NCBI GenBank assembly: GCA_937127435.1
Contig: CAKZLZ010000158.1
Span: 1-50,443 of the forward strand
Reading direction: 5' to 3'
DNA from: an uncultured Verrucomicrobiota bacterium
GTDB taxonomy: Bacteria; Verrucomicrobiota; Kiritimatiellia; SS1-B-03-39; UBA6053
DNA length: 50,443 nucleotides
The stretch's first letter is position 1, and each line of letters begins with the position of its first letter. Both the position numbers and the translations under genes were made by a program. The notes under the pieces were generated by a model that was given only the letters and a program-made list of their open reading frames with translations, was not told the DNA's origin and searched no databases. Shown in pieces: positions 42,538 to 50,443 of this stretch.

Positions 42538-43682
42538 GGGCTGCTCTCTCCACGGCCAAACAAGGATGATATAAGTGTGTTGTGAATTTCAATCGCAACC
42601 GATTCACCGGGTAAGAGGCGGACATCGGAATTTTCAAGTTCGAAGACCACACGTTGTCCGCGTACCGATTGGCCGGGGATGGGACTTACCCGTCCCGGCA
42701 GGGAGTATACTCCGGGACTCACGGCGGAAACCCGAACCAGGATTTTTTGTCCGTTGAGTTTGGTGACTGATGGGCGGAGGTCCGCAATTTGGCCGACTTT
42801 GATGGTGTTGGCATTGCTTTCGGGTAAGAATCCAATGATGCGTTGCGGGCCTGAAAGTGAAAGCGTGGCCGCCGGGGTTGCGGGTTGAATAACGTCACCG
42901 GGTCGGATGTTAAGATCTACCACCACCCCGTCCTCACGGGCACGGAGGCTGTATTCCTCGCGTCTCTTTTTCAACAAGCCCAGGGTGCCGGGGTTGTCCG
43001 GGTCTGTTTCAGGCGGGAGAAAAGCGGCCCGGCTACTGGCCAGGCGTTCCCGCATTTCATTTTCCCTGGCGAGCGCTTCCTCATGTTTTTTTGTCAGGGT
43101 GGCAATTCTTTCCGGTGCGTCGGCAAGGGTTGATTTTAATTGTGCGAGACGGATCCGTTTCGCATAGAGGAGCGCGTGGTCGATCAGACCTTGATCCCGC
43201 AACTTTTCCATTCGCCCTAACTCGATTTCCAGGCTGTTGGCTTCGGCTTGTTCGGCCTTCTGAAGGGATTGGATTTCAAACAGACGATTTTGCAAATCCT
43301 GAACGGCGGCGGCGAATTGTCGTTCCAAACTCAGCTCTTCCAATGCGAAGGCACGTAAGTTGTTTTGCAATTCTTCGCTGGCCATTGCGATTTCAAGATC
43401 AATCAGTCCGGTATCCAGTTCGGCAATCAGGTCACCGGCTTTCACCCGGTCACCCTCGCGCACATGCAGGCGCACAACCCGGGCGGTTTCGGTGGAGGCG
43501 ATGGTTTCGGTGGAGCGTTCCACCATCCCCACCAGTAGGCGGTATTTTCCGCCGTTAAAATACAAGAGGCTGGCGAGTAAAAGAACCAGGGCCCAAATAA
43601 ACAAAGGCCAGTAACGTAGAGGAGACTTCCACCAGGCGCGGTGGTAGGTGGTAACGTGAGATGTGGGAGGAGGCGTTGACAT
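42534..43682 (-). CDS. HlyD/RND-type periplasmic adaptor (membrane fusion protein)
   Basis: 382 residues. One N-terminal membrane helix (about 25-44), then the biotinyl-lipoyl-like half-domain ([28 protein letters not shown]), a long alpha-helical hairpin (about 95-230), the second lipoyl half (REDGVVVDLNIRPGDVIQPATP) and beta-barrel/proximal domains. It links an inner-membrane partner to a TolC duct. The ATG at 43682 is taken because it directly precedes a short cytoplasmic tail and the helix; the frame is open further upstream inside the DUF4956 gene. It lies 4 bases after DUF4956 and overlaps TolC. No ABC, MFS or RND pump gene accompanies the pair, which is unusual. Confidence 0.88.
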   Translation of the reverse strand: MSTPPPTSHVTTYHRAWWKSPLRYWPLFIWALVLLLASLLYFNGGKYRLLVGMVERSTETIASTETARVVRLHVREGDRVKAGDLIAELDTGLIDLEIAMASEELQNNLRAFALEELSLERQFAAAVQDLQNRLFEIQSLQKAEQAEANSLEIELGRMEKLRDQGLIDHALLYAKRIRLAQLKSTLADAPERIATLTKKHEEALARENEMRERLASSRAAFLPPETDPDNPGTLGLLKKRREEYSLRAREDGVVVDLNIRPGDVIQPATPAATLSLSGPQRIIGFLPESNANTIKVGQIADLRPSVTKLNGQKILVRVSAVSPGVYSLPGRVSPIPGQSVRGQRVVFELENSDVRLLPGESVAIEIHNTLISSLFGRGESSP

Positions 43683-43686
43683 GGGA

Positions 43687-44373
43687 TTAGAGCTCCACCG
43701 TTGAACGTTGCATGAGAATACTGGGTTCCTCAATATCTTCGATGGCCAAAAGGTCATCCATCATGGCGTGTTGTTGATCTGAATCCAACAGCGTGGTTTG
43801 GTAGGCGTATTCCAGAAAGCCTCCCTGCACGGCTTCACGAACGGAGACCAGGGTGACGGCACTGGTGTATTTACTGAAAATTTTCTGCAGCAGGGGGTGT
43901 GAATCGGAATCGGTGGGCAGCAGAAACCGGAGCAATCCCTCGTAGGGAGCTTTAGAACTAAAGGGGGCAAAATGCAGGTAGATCGCGGTGGCGCAGAAGA
44001 AGAGGGCGCCGGCAACTGCGACCGAGAAAACCCGTGCACCGCAACCGATGCCGGTGGCAAGGCTGCAAAAGAGGAACACCATGTCGCGCGGATCCCGAAC
44101 CGGGGTCCGGAAACGGATGATCGCCAGGGCTCCGAGAATCCCCAGCCCGCGGGCGAGGTTGTTTCCGATGACCATGATCATGATGGAAGACGTGAGCGAA
44201 CCGAGGATCATGGCGTGGAGAAAGGTGCGGGAGTAGGCCAAGCCATGATGGGTCCATCGGTAAACCGTGGTAATCATAGAGCTGAGCAAAAAGGTCGCGC
44301 ACAATGCGAGCAGCACTTCGGAAAGATTCATCAGGCGGGTGGCGCCAAACAGGGCTTGTAAGTCTGATATCAT
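43687..44373 (-). CDS. DUF4956 integral membrane protein
   Basis: 228 residues. Three to five membrane helices occupy the first ~135 residues, with the family signature ARGLGILGALAIIRFRTPVRDPRDMVFLFCSLATGIGCG (about 74-112), a conserved RFR..V-DPRD loop typical of DUF4956. The C-terminal ~90 residues are soluble. The function is unknown; I recall members lying next to VTC-domain proteins, suggesting they are membrane partners of the polymerase, but could not check. It is second in the operon, 18 bases after the VTC gene and 4 before HlyD. It takes the place normally held by a pump and could be the channel that threads the polymer through the inner membrane; that is inference. Confidence 0.85.
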   Translation of the reverse strand: MISDLQALFGATRLMNLSEVLLALCATFLLSSMITTVYRWTHHGLAYSRTFLHAMILGSLTSSIMIMVIGNNLARGLGILGALAIIRFRTPVRDPRDMVFLFCSLATGIGCGARVFSVAVAGALFFCATAIYLHFAPFSSKAPYEGLLRFLLPTDSDSHPLLQKIFSKYTSAVTLVSVREAVQGGFLEYAYQTTLLDSDQQHAMMDDLLAIEDIEEPSILMQRSTVEL

Positions 44374-44391
44374 AAGTTTATTTGGGGGTGG

Positions 44392-45294
44392 TTACCATGT
44401 GGAGGAGGGGTTACAGTTTTCACCGGTCGCGGAAAATTCATGTCCGCAGTGTAGGAGTTCCATTCGGATGGCGGTGGAGTATTTACAGAATCCGATACGG
44501 GTAAGATCGAAATTCTGCACAAGATTCCGCATCCAGAACGGCATTTCGGTTTCGGTTTTTATCTCCAGAATAAATCCGGGAAAGCGGGTGTTCAGTCCCA
44601 TCTGGGTGTCGATTTTCCGCCAGCGCCGGTTTTGGACTTGTGCAAAATCATAGCCGCGGACGGGTTGATAGGCGACCTGGGTGTCGAAGGTGATGCGGGC
44701 GTAATTCTCCTGACGCCCCATGTAGGATTCCCGCAGATATTGAAGCATGACTTTGGGGCGGGCCCCAATTTCGTTCTGGAGTCTGGTGAAATTGAGAAAG
44801 TTCATCTGTTCCCGTTCGTCTTTGAACGTCAGGGCTTTGTTACAATTCAAGAGCAGGTCAGGATGGTAATCCGCATTCGAGACCGTGGCGCGGCTTTTGA
44901 CAATGATGCCCCCGAGTTTCCTTTTTATCTCAAGGAAAACCGGTGCCTTACATTCCTTGCCATAGGTGCGGATCCGAAGTTTAAATCGGTTCAGGGTTTC
45001 CCGCTCCTTCGCGTAGTGAAGGCTGAGATCCGGCGCATCCAACTGGAGGGTACGAACCCAGTATTCAGGATGTTCTCCAATCCCGTTCTTGTCAGGAACC
45101 ACAAAAGGCTGAATGTATGCCCGGATCGCGGGCATCATTGCGATGGGGACTATGTATTTTGCCTCGTGACGGCTGATGGGTTTATCTTCAATTTTCCGCC
45201 ATTGCTTTGTAGAGACCGTGGCCTCTTGGTTTTCATGAAGTTGTGAAAGATATGGTTGAATCATTTTTGTTGAAGATATTTTCCTGAAACGCAT
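44392..45294 (-). CDS. VTC-domain polyphosphate polymerase-like protein
   Basis: 300 residues spanning a VTC/CYTH-type tunnel fold with no membrane helix. Hallmarks in order: R42-x-E44-x-K46-Y (RHEAKYIV), FKLRIRTYG, FLEIKRKLGGIIVKSRA, ARITFDT, and FILEIKTETEMPFWM with the closing FCKYSTAIR. In yeast Vtc4 this fold polymerises ATP gamma-phosphate into polyphosphate and feeds it across a membrane; alternating basic (R/K) and acidic (E) tunnel residues like those seen here bind phosphate and metal. Whether the bacterial family makes polyphosphate is inferred. The ATG at 45294 has TAGGA 7 bases upstream. It is first gene of the operon with DUF4956, HlyD and TolC. Confidence 0.87.
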   Translation of the reverse strand: MRFRKISSTKMIQPYLSQLHENQEATVSTKQWRKIEDKPISRHEAKYIVPIAMMPAIRAYIQPFVVPDKNGIGEHPEYWVRTLQLDAPDLSLHYAKERETLNRFKLRIRTYGKECKAPVFLEIKRKLGGIIVKSRATVSNADYHPDLLLNCNKALTFKDEREQMNFLNFTRLQNEIGARPKVMLQYLRESYMGRQENYARITFDTQVAYQPVRGYDFAQVQNRRWRKIDTQMGLNTRFPGFILEIKTETEMPFWMRNLVQNFDLTRIGFCKYSTAIRMELLHCGHEFSATGENCNPSSTW

Positions 45295-45509
45295 GAAATC
45301 CTAACAATAATAGCATTGACGGATTTCGTGTGGAGAGAAAAGAGGAAACGTCACCAATTTATATATGAATATTATATAGAAACCTGTCACCGGTCGGAAT
45401 TGATGGATCCCCGTATGCAGTCGTCTGATGAATTCAACTTGCATCCGGCGTGGCTTCGGGTATAGGTTCCGGTTCAATTTTTCGGTGTTTTAAGAGCAAA
45501 AGGACTGCT

Positions 45510-46385
45510 ATGAAGATTTTTTTAGGTGGGAAACTTGTAGATGAGGCGGATGCCAAAGTTTCTGTGTTTGATCACGGTTTACTCTATGGTGACGGGGTTT
45601 TTGAAGGGATTCGGGCATATCACGGCAAAGTATTTTTATTGGAAGCCCATGTGAAAAGGCTTTATGAGTCTGCCAAAGCGATTGCTTTGGAAATTCCCAT
45701 GAGCCAACAGGAAATGGCGGATGCGGTTCGGGAAACCTGTCGGGCAAACGATCTGAGTGAAGGATATATCCGTTTGGTGGTTACCCGCGGGGTGGGGACT
45801 TTGGGACTGAACCCTTATTTGTGCAAAAAACCGGAAATTTTCATTATTGCGGCTAAAATTCAATTGTACCCGCAGGAGTTGTACGAAACCGGTATGAAAG
45901 TGGTCACGGTGGGAACCGTCCGCAATCACCCGGAAGCGATTAATCCCCGGATCAAGAGTTTAAACTACCTCAACAACGTAATGGCGAAAATTGAAGCGAT
46001 CAATTCCGGCGTGCTGGAGTGTATTATGCTCAATGGGCAGGGGCAGGTTGCGGAAGCTTCCGGCGACAATATTTTTGTGGTCAAAGACGGGGTTTTACGT
46101 ACTCCGCCGGTCTGGTGCGGCGCTTTGGACGGGCTTACCCGCCGGGCCGTAATGGAGATTGCGGAAGATGCAGGCTACACGGTCAAAGAAGATGTGTTGC
46201 AGCGTTATGATTTATTCACCGCCGATGAAATGTTCCTTACCGGAACTGCGGCCGAAGTCATTGCGGTAACTGAAGTCGATCGTCGCACGATTGGCGAAGG
46301 AACGCCCGGTAAAGTGACTTTAGACCTTCAAGCCCGTTTCAAGGAATACGTCAAAGAAAATGGCGTCCCCATCATTGACGCATGA
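45510..46385 (+). CDS. ilvE: Branched-chain amino acid aminotransferase
   Basis: 291 residues of fold-type IV PLP aminotransferases; transfers amino groups between glutamate and the keto acids of Val, Leu and Ile. The PLP lysine is K149 in RIKSLNYLNN; FDHGLLYGDGVFEGIRAYHGK (about 20-40), EASGDNIFVVKDG and the phosphate-binding LDGLTRRAVMEIA and FLTGTAAEVIAV complete the family pattern. The ATG at 45510 has AAGGA 7 bases upstream; the open frame extends to 45450 but without such a site. It ends by overlapping the mcsA start (ATGA), putting an amino-acid enzyme at the head of the stress-protease operon. D-amino-acid transaminase is the main alternative in this fold; the RIKS form favours IlvE. 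Confidence 0.92.
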   Translation: MKIFLGGKLVDEADAKVSVFDHGLLYGDGVFEGIRAYHGKVFLLEAHVKRLYESAKAIALEIPMSQQEMADAVRETCRANDLSEGYIRLVVTRGVGTLGLNPYLCKKPEIFIIAAKIQLYPQELYETGMKVVTVGTVRNHPEAINPRIKSLNYLNNVMAKIEAINSGVLECIMLNGQGQVAEASGDNIFVVKDGVLRTPPVWCGALDGLTRRAVMEIAEDAGYTVKEDVLQRYDLFTADEMFLTGTAAEVIAVTEVDRRTIGEGTPGKVTLDLQARFKEYVKENGVPIIDA

Positions 46386-46888
46386 AATGTGACCAGTGTG
46401 AAAACTCTGCCTCGGTGCACCTGACCCAGGTGTTGAACGGTAAAATGCAAAAGCTTCACCTGTGTGAAGCTTGCGCGCAAAAAATGGGGGTGGGGCAGGG
46501 TTCTTCTTTTTCGATGTCTGATCTCCTTTTGGGAAAAGGGGTGGGGGAACCTTTGTCCGGAGGTCAAATCGCTAAAACCTGTCCGGAATGCGGTTGGACC
46601 TTGCGCAAAGTGAAAAAAGTGGGGCGCCTGGGATGTCCGGGCTGTTACCGTGCGTTTGAAGAGGAACTGGAAACCTTGTTAAAATCGATTCATCGGGAAA
46701 CCCGCCATCGCGGCCGGCGTCCACAGCATTTGGAACAAAAAATGAATCTGCGGGACCAAGTGGAAACGCTGGAGGCGGGGATTGCCAGCGCAATTGAAGC
46801 GGAAGAGTATGAAAAAGCCGCCGCGTTCCGCGATGAACTCAAGCAGTTGAGGGCCCAGGCTGCAGAGGAGGCTTCCCATGACGATTGA
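46382..46888 (+). CDS. mcsA: McsA-like zinc-finger/UVR protein
   Basis: 168 residues. Two zinc-binding pairs C3/C6 and C28/C31, then C67/C70 and C85/C88, and a UVR motif near 125-160 (EAGIASAIEAEEYEKAAAFRDELKQLR). This is the McsA architecture; McsA activates the arginine kinase McsB and docks on ClpC. It overlaps ilvE by 4 bases and mcsB by 11, giving tight co-translation. Regulation by CtsR is usual in Firmicutes; no CtsR gene is seen here. Confidence 0.9.
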   Translation: MKCDQCENSASVHLTQVLNGKMQKLHLCEACAQKMGVGQGSSFSMSDLLLGKGVGEPLSGGQIAKTCPECGWTLRKVKKVGRLGCPGCYRAFEEELETLLKSIHRETRHRGRRPQHLEQKMNLRDQVETLEAGIASAIEAEEYEKAAAFRDELKQLRAQAAEEASHDD

Positions 46889-47945
46889 AGAATTGCTGGA
46901 CTGCCCATGCACTTGGTTTTTTGATCATGATCCCAGTGATATAGCGATTAGTTCGCGCATCCGCCTGGCCCGGAATCTTGAAGGCATTCCTTTTCCCGCC
47001 CATGCGTCCGAAGAGCAGCGAATGGATGTACGCCGGCACAGTTTGGAAGTTCTTCAGGAGAATACCCATTTTAAAGAAGGATCTTTTTTTGAATTGGACG
47101 GGTTCAGTGATTTTCAAAAGGCTTTGTTGTTTGAGCGGAGTTTAATCAGCAAAGATCTGGCGGCGGAGAGTGCGCAAGGGGGATTGGCGGTCAGCAAAGA
47201 TTTGCGGGATGTGGTGATGATTAATGAGGAAGACCACCTCCGATTGCAGGTGATGCGTGCGGGGCTGTGTTTGGATGAGGTTTGGAAAGAAATTTGTTCT
47301 GTGGATGATCATTTGGAAGCCTCCATGGAGGTCGCGTTTTCCGAAGAGTTCGGATATTTAACCTGTTGTCCCACCAACACAGGTACGGGGATGCGGGCAG
47401 GGGTGATGTTGCATTTGCCGGGTTTGGTGCTGATGGAAGAAATACGTCCGGTAATCCGGGGCCTGGGAAAAATCGGCTTGGCGGTGCGGGGATTGGGCGG
47501 GGAAGGAAGCGATGCAGATGGCTTTTTGTACCAAATTTCCAATCAGATGACTTTAGGGCGCAGTGAAGAAGAACTTATTTCAGAAATTCAGGAAGTGGTG
47601 GCGGAAATCATCACCCACGAGCAGAATGCCCGCCTGCGTTTGGAGCAGTCGAAACCGGCCTGGTTGAGGGACCGGGTCGGGCGTGCCTACGGGGTATTGC
47701 GCAATTCACGGGTTTTGGCCTCCAAAGAGGCGTTGGATTTGCTGGCCATGATCCGTTTGGGCCTGGCATTGGATCTTTTAACCTGGGATGAATCCCACCA
47801 GGTGGAGCAATTAATGGTGGATGTTCGGCCGGCTCACCTGCAAAAATGTGCCGGCCGCACACTTAATACTGAACAAAGAGACATTTTTCGTGCAGAATGG
47901 GTTCGTTCCAAGCTTGCCGAATTGAAGAAAGGAAGTAGACTCTAA
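46878..47945 (+). CDS. mcsB: Protein arginine kinase McsB
   Basis: 355 residues of the phosphagen-kinase superfamily. ISSRIRLARNLEGIPFP lies near the N-terminus (nucleotide site), the catalytic cysteine is C164 in CCPTNTGTGMRAGVMLHLPGL, and SSDADGF-type substrate loops follow (EGSDADGFLYQISNQMTLG). The phosphoarginine-binding RDxxRA pocket is intact (R334-D-I-F-R338-A). McsB phosphorylates arginines on damaged proteins, marking them for ClpC-ClpP. It starts inside the mcsA end and stops 4 bases before clpC. Confidence 0.94.
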   Translation: MTIEELLDCPCTWFFDHDPSDIAISSRIRLARNLEGIPFPAHASEEQRMDVRRHSLEVLQENTHFKEGSFFELDGFSDFQKALLFERSLISKDLAAESAQGGLAVSKDLRDVVMINEEDHLRLQVMRAGLCLDEVWKEICSVDDHLEASMEVAFSEEFGYLTCCPTNTGTGMRAGVMLHLPGLVLMEEIRPVIRGLGKIGLAVRGLGGEGSDADGFLYQISNQMTLGRSEEELISEIQEVVAEIITHEQNARLRLEQSKPAWLRDRVGRAYGVLRNSRVLASKEALDLLAMIRLGLALDLLTWDESHQVEQLMVDVRPAHLQKCAGRTLNTEQRDIFRAEWVRSKLAELKKGSRL

Positions 47946-47949
47946 TACA

Positions 47950-50436
47950 ATGAACAACTTTACTCCAAGAGCACAACAAGTCTTACAATTGGCCCGCAAA
48001 GAGGCGGATCGTTTCAACCATGGCTATGTCGGTACCGAACATTTGCTGCTGGGGCTGATTGCCCTCGGTCAGGGAGTGGCGGTCAATGTCCTGCAAAGAA
48101 TGGGCATCGATCTTGAAACCGTACGTTTGGAAGTGGAAAAAGCGGTAGGTGTCGGTCCGGAAACCAAAACCATGGGCAATGTCCCTTTTACCCCCCGGGT
48201 GAAGAAGGTCTTGGCTTTGGCAGGCAGTGAAGCCCGTGCACTTAACCATTCATATGTGGGCACAGAGCACATTTTGCTGGGGCTCCTGCGTGAAGGCGAA
48301 GGGGTTGCGGCCCGGGTGCTTAAGAATTTGAACGTGGATCTGGAAAAAACCCGGATTGAAATCATGAAAGAGCTGGATCCCGGATATGATCCTACCGAGG
48401 ATTCGGCCATGGGGTCCGGAGAGGGCATGGGCCCGGAAAAATCTCCGGAACAGGGAAAAGAACCGGGGAAACCCAAAATGCCTGCTCTGGCGACTTTTGG
48501 CCGGGATCTCACCGAAATGGCCCGCAAAGGTGAATTGGATCCGGTGATTGGCCGGAGTGAAGAGATTGAAAGAGTGATTCAAATTTTATGTCGCCGTACC
48601 AAAAACAATCCGGTGTTACTGGGTGAAGCGGGGGTAGGAAAAACCGCGATCGCTGAAGGCCTGGCGCAGGTGGTTGTGGATGGCGATGTGCCGGAATTGC
48701 TGCTGGAGAAAAAAGTGGTCACCCTTGATTTGGCTTTGATGGTTGCCGGTACCAAATACCGGGGACAGTTTGAAGAACGGATTAAAGCGGTGATGGATGA
48801 AATTCGCAAAGCCGGAAATATCATTCTGTTTATTGACGAACTTCACACCATCGTGGGTGCGGGATCTGCGGAAGGGGCGATGGATGCTTCGAACATTATT
48901 AAACCCTCGCTTGCCCGTGGGGAACTGCAGTGTATCGGTGCCACGACCTTAAATGAGTACCGCAAATTTATTGAGAAAGACTCCGCCCTGGAGCGTCGTT
49001 TTCAATCGGTGATGGTTAACGAACCCAGTGTGGCGGAAGCGATTTTGATTTTGCAGGGACTCCGCAAAAAATACGAAGAGCATCACCATGCCATATTTAC
49101 GGATGATGCGGTTCGCGAAGCGGTTGAGTTGTCTTCCCGTTATTTGACCGACCGTTATCTGCCGGACAAAGCGATTGATTTGATGGATGAGGCCGGAGCC
49201 CGCGCACGGATCACAAACATGACCCGTCCTTCCGAATTGAAGGAAATGGAAGCGCAGATCGAAGAGATCAAAACCAATAAAGACGAAGCCATCGAATTAC
49301 AAAAATTCGAAGAGGCGGCTGCGTTGCGCGATGAAGAGCGTGAAGCCCGCGAAAAATTGGAGTCTGCTTTGCTTGAATGGCGTAAAGCCCGAGATGAGCA
49401 GGTGACGGAAGTGGGAGAGCAGGATATTATGCACGTGGTCTCCAAATGGACCGGTGTGCCTTTGACCCGTATGGAAGATACGGAAATGGCGCGCCTGTTG
49501 GATATGGAAACGGTGTTGTCCAGCCAGGTGATTGGCCAGAACGAAGCGGTGGGTGTTATTGCCAAGGCACTGCGCCGGTCCCGTGCAGATTTGAAAGATC
49601 CGAACCGTCCGATTGGTTCCTTTGCTTTCCTCGGACCTACCGGGGTAGGGAAAACCTTGCTGGCGAAATCGTTGACCGAATTTATGTTCGATGATCCCAA
49701 TGCGTTGATTCAGATCGACATGTCCGAGTACATGGAAAAATTTGCCTCTTCGCGGATGATTGGATCTCCTCCGGGATATGTGGGTCATGATGAAGGGGGA
49801 CAGTTAACCGAACAGGTACGTCGCCGTCCCTACAGTGTGGTGTTGTTTGACGAAATCGAAAAAGCACATCCGGATGTAATGAACCTGTTGTTGCAAATCC
49901 TCGAAGAAGGTAAGATTACGGACAGTTTGGGACGCACGGTCGATTTCCGCAACACCATTATTATTATGACCAGTAATATTGGTGCGGAATTCACCAAGAA
50001 AAACACCGGTCTCGGATTTACCACGCCGACTGAAAATGGAAGTTATGACATTCTCAAAGAGAAAATGGTGGACGCAGCCAAACTGATGTACAAACCGGAA
50101 CTGCTCAACCGTATCGATGAGATGATCGTATTCCGTCAGTTGACCCGTGAAGATGTGGGCAAGATTTTGGACGTGGAACTCACCAAAGTGCGTGGACGCC
50201 TGGCTTCCAAACGCCTCACCTTACGGATGAGTGATGAAGCCAACGAATTCCTGATCGACAAAGGATTTGATCCGGAATATGGCGCCCGGCCTTTACGACG
50301 CTCGATTGAACGTTTTCTGGAAGATCCGCTGGCGGAAGATTTGCTGCGCGGAAAATTCGAGAAAGATCAGATTATCGAAGTGACTGTAGAGGATGACCAC
50401 CTTCATTTTGAACAGGAACTGGCTGAAACCAATTGA
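47950..50436 (+). CDS. clpC: AAA+ unfoldase ClpC
   Basis: 828 residues, complete. Two Clp-N repeats (about 1-70 and 75-145: [32 protein letters not shown] and [33 protein letters not shown]) bind McsB/McsA and phosphoarginine substrates. AAA-1 Walker A GEAGVGKT at 225-232 and Walker [10 protein letters not shown]; the coiled-coil middle domain with a UVR motif (about 435-470), the mark that separates ClpC from ClpB and ClpA; AAA-2 Walker A GPTGVGKT at 562-569 and Walker [13 protein letters not shown]. It feeds substrates into ClpP, which is not in the window. It starts 4 bases after mcsB and ends 7 bases before the window edge. Confidence 0.97.
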   Translation: MNNFTPRAQQVLQLARKEADRFNHGYVGTEHLLLGLIALGQGVAVNVLQRMGIDLETVRLEVEKAVGVGPETKTMGNVPFTPRVKKVLALAGSEARALNHSYVGTEHILLGLLREGEGVAARVLKNLNVDLEKTRIEIMKELDPGYDPTEDSAMGSGEGMGPEKSPEQGKEPGKPKMPALATFGRDLTEMARKGELDPVIGRSEEIERVIQILCRRTKNNPVLLGEAGVGKTAIAEGLAQVVVDGDVPELLLEKKVVTLDLALMVAGTKYRGQFEERIKAVMDEIRKAGNIILFIDELHTIVGAGSAEGAMDASNIIKPSLARGELQCIGATTLNEYRKFIEKDSALERRFQSVMVNEPSVAEAILILQGLRKKYEEHHHAIFTDDAVREAVELSSRYLTDRYLPDKAIDLMDEAGARARITNMTRPSELKEMEAQIEEIKTNKDEAIELQKFEEAAALRDEEREAREKLESALLEWRKARDEQVTEVGEQDIMHVVSKWTGVPLTRMEDTEMARLLDMETVLSSQVIGQNEAVGVIAKALRRSRADLKDPNRPIGSFAFLGPTGVGKTLLAKSLTEFMFDDPNALIQIDMSEYMEKFASSRMIGSPPGYVGHDEGGQLTEQVRRRPYSVVLFDEIEKAHPDVMNLLLQILEEGKITDSLGRTVDFRNTIIIMTSNIGAEFTKKNTGLGFTTPTENGSYDILKEKMVDAAKLMYKPELLNRIDEMIVFRQLTREDVGKILDVELTKVRGRLASKRLTLRMSDEANEFLIDKGFDPEYGARPLRRSIERFLEDPLAEDLLRGKFEKDQIIEVTVEDDHLHFEQELAETN

Positions 50437-50443
50437 CCCTGCT

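Overview
Organism. The window looks like a marine or otherwise glycan-degrading member of the Verrucomicrobiota (Opitutae/Puniceicoccales-like) or a close PVC relative. Pointers are a secreted sulfatase next to GH16 and GH5 glycanases, a PEP-CTERM protein with autotransporter-type beta-strand repeats, many prepilin-type proteins outside a pilus operon, a giant dockerin/lamin-tail/CotH secreted protein, and an mcsA-mcsB-clpC operon. sucAB suggests a respiratory, oxidative TCA cycle. The rank is inference: there is no rRNA in the window.

Layout. (1) The first ~800 bases do not belong with the rest. About 210 AT-rich bases are followed by an internal fragment of an actinobacterial-looking CO dehydrogenase large subunit (coxL), which joins a truncated AsmA-like gene inside a ~20-base stretch readable as either gene. 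I read this as a chimeric contig end. (2) 0.8-12 kb: AsmA-like protein and a short HemA on the minus strand; then on the plus strand three prepilin-like genes, rsfS, sucA and sucB. (3) 12-21 kb, minus strand: a glycan-use locus with sulfatase, LacI-family regulator, GH5, GH16, an unknown lipoprotein, a pseudopilin-like protein and a PEP-CTERM protein. Near-identical palindromes (ATGTTAYCGGTAAMAT) sit in front of the sulfatase and PEP-CTERM genes and suggest a common LacI-controlled regulon. (4) 21-28 kb: an SDR/DUF2867 protein, feoA-feoB, a GH4 glycosidase and a divergent AraC regulator. (5) 28-36 kb: M16 peptidase, two-domain PPK2 polyphosphate:AMP phosphotransferase, an unknown membrane protein coupled to LemA, an EVE-domain protein and a signal peptidase I. 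(6) 35-45 kb: two secreted dockerin-like proteins, the second a 1579-residue CotH/lamin-tail protein, facing a tight four-gene minus-strand operon: VTC-type polyphosphate polymerase, DUF4956 membrane protein, HlyD-like adaptor, TolC-like outer-membrane protein. (7) 45.5-50.4 kb: ilvE, mcsA, mcsB and clpC, overlapping or nearly touching.

Best candidate for an undescribed system. The VTC-DUF4956-HlyD-TolC operon facing the CotH protein has an enzyme domain that makes polyphosphate in eukaryotes, an inner-membrane protein and a trans-envelope duct, but no recognisable ABC, RND or MFS pump. It could synthesise and export an anionic polymer or phosphorylate the cell surface. This is a hypothesis from gene order and family knowledge.

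Mobile and repeated DNA. Two ~280-bp nearly palindromic elements (~96% identical by eye, flanked by TA) lie between convergent gene pairs at 25.2 and 40.9 kb; the second contributes the last base of the CotH stop codon. A REP doublet (REPIN) with GTAG heads overlaps the lemA stop codon, and a related single REP lies just after feoB. No tRNA, rRNA, CRISPR array or complete insertion sequence was seen.
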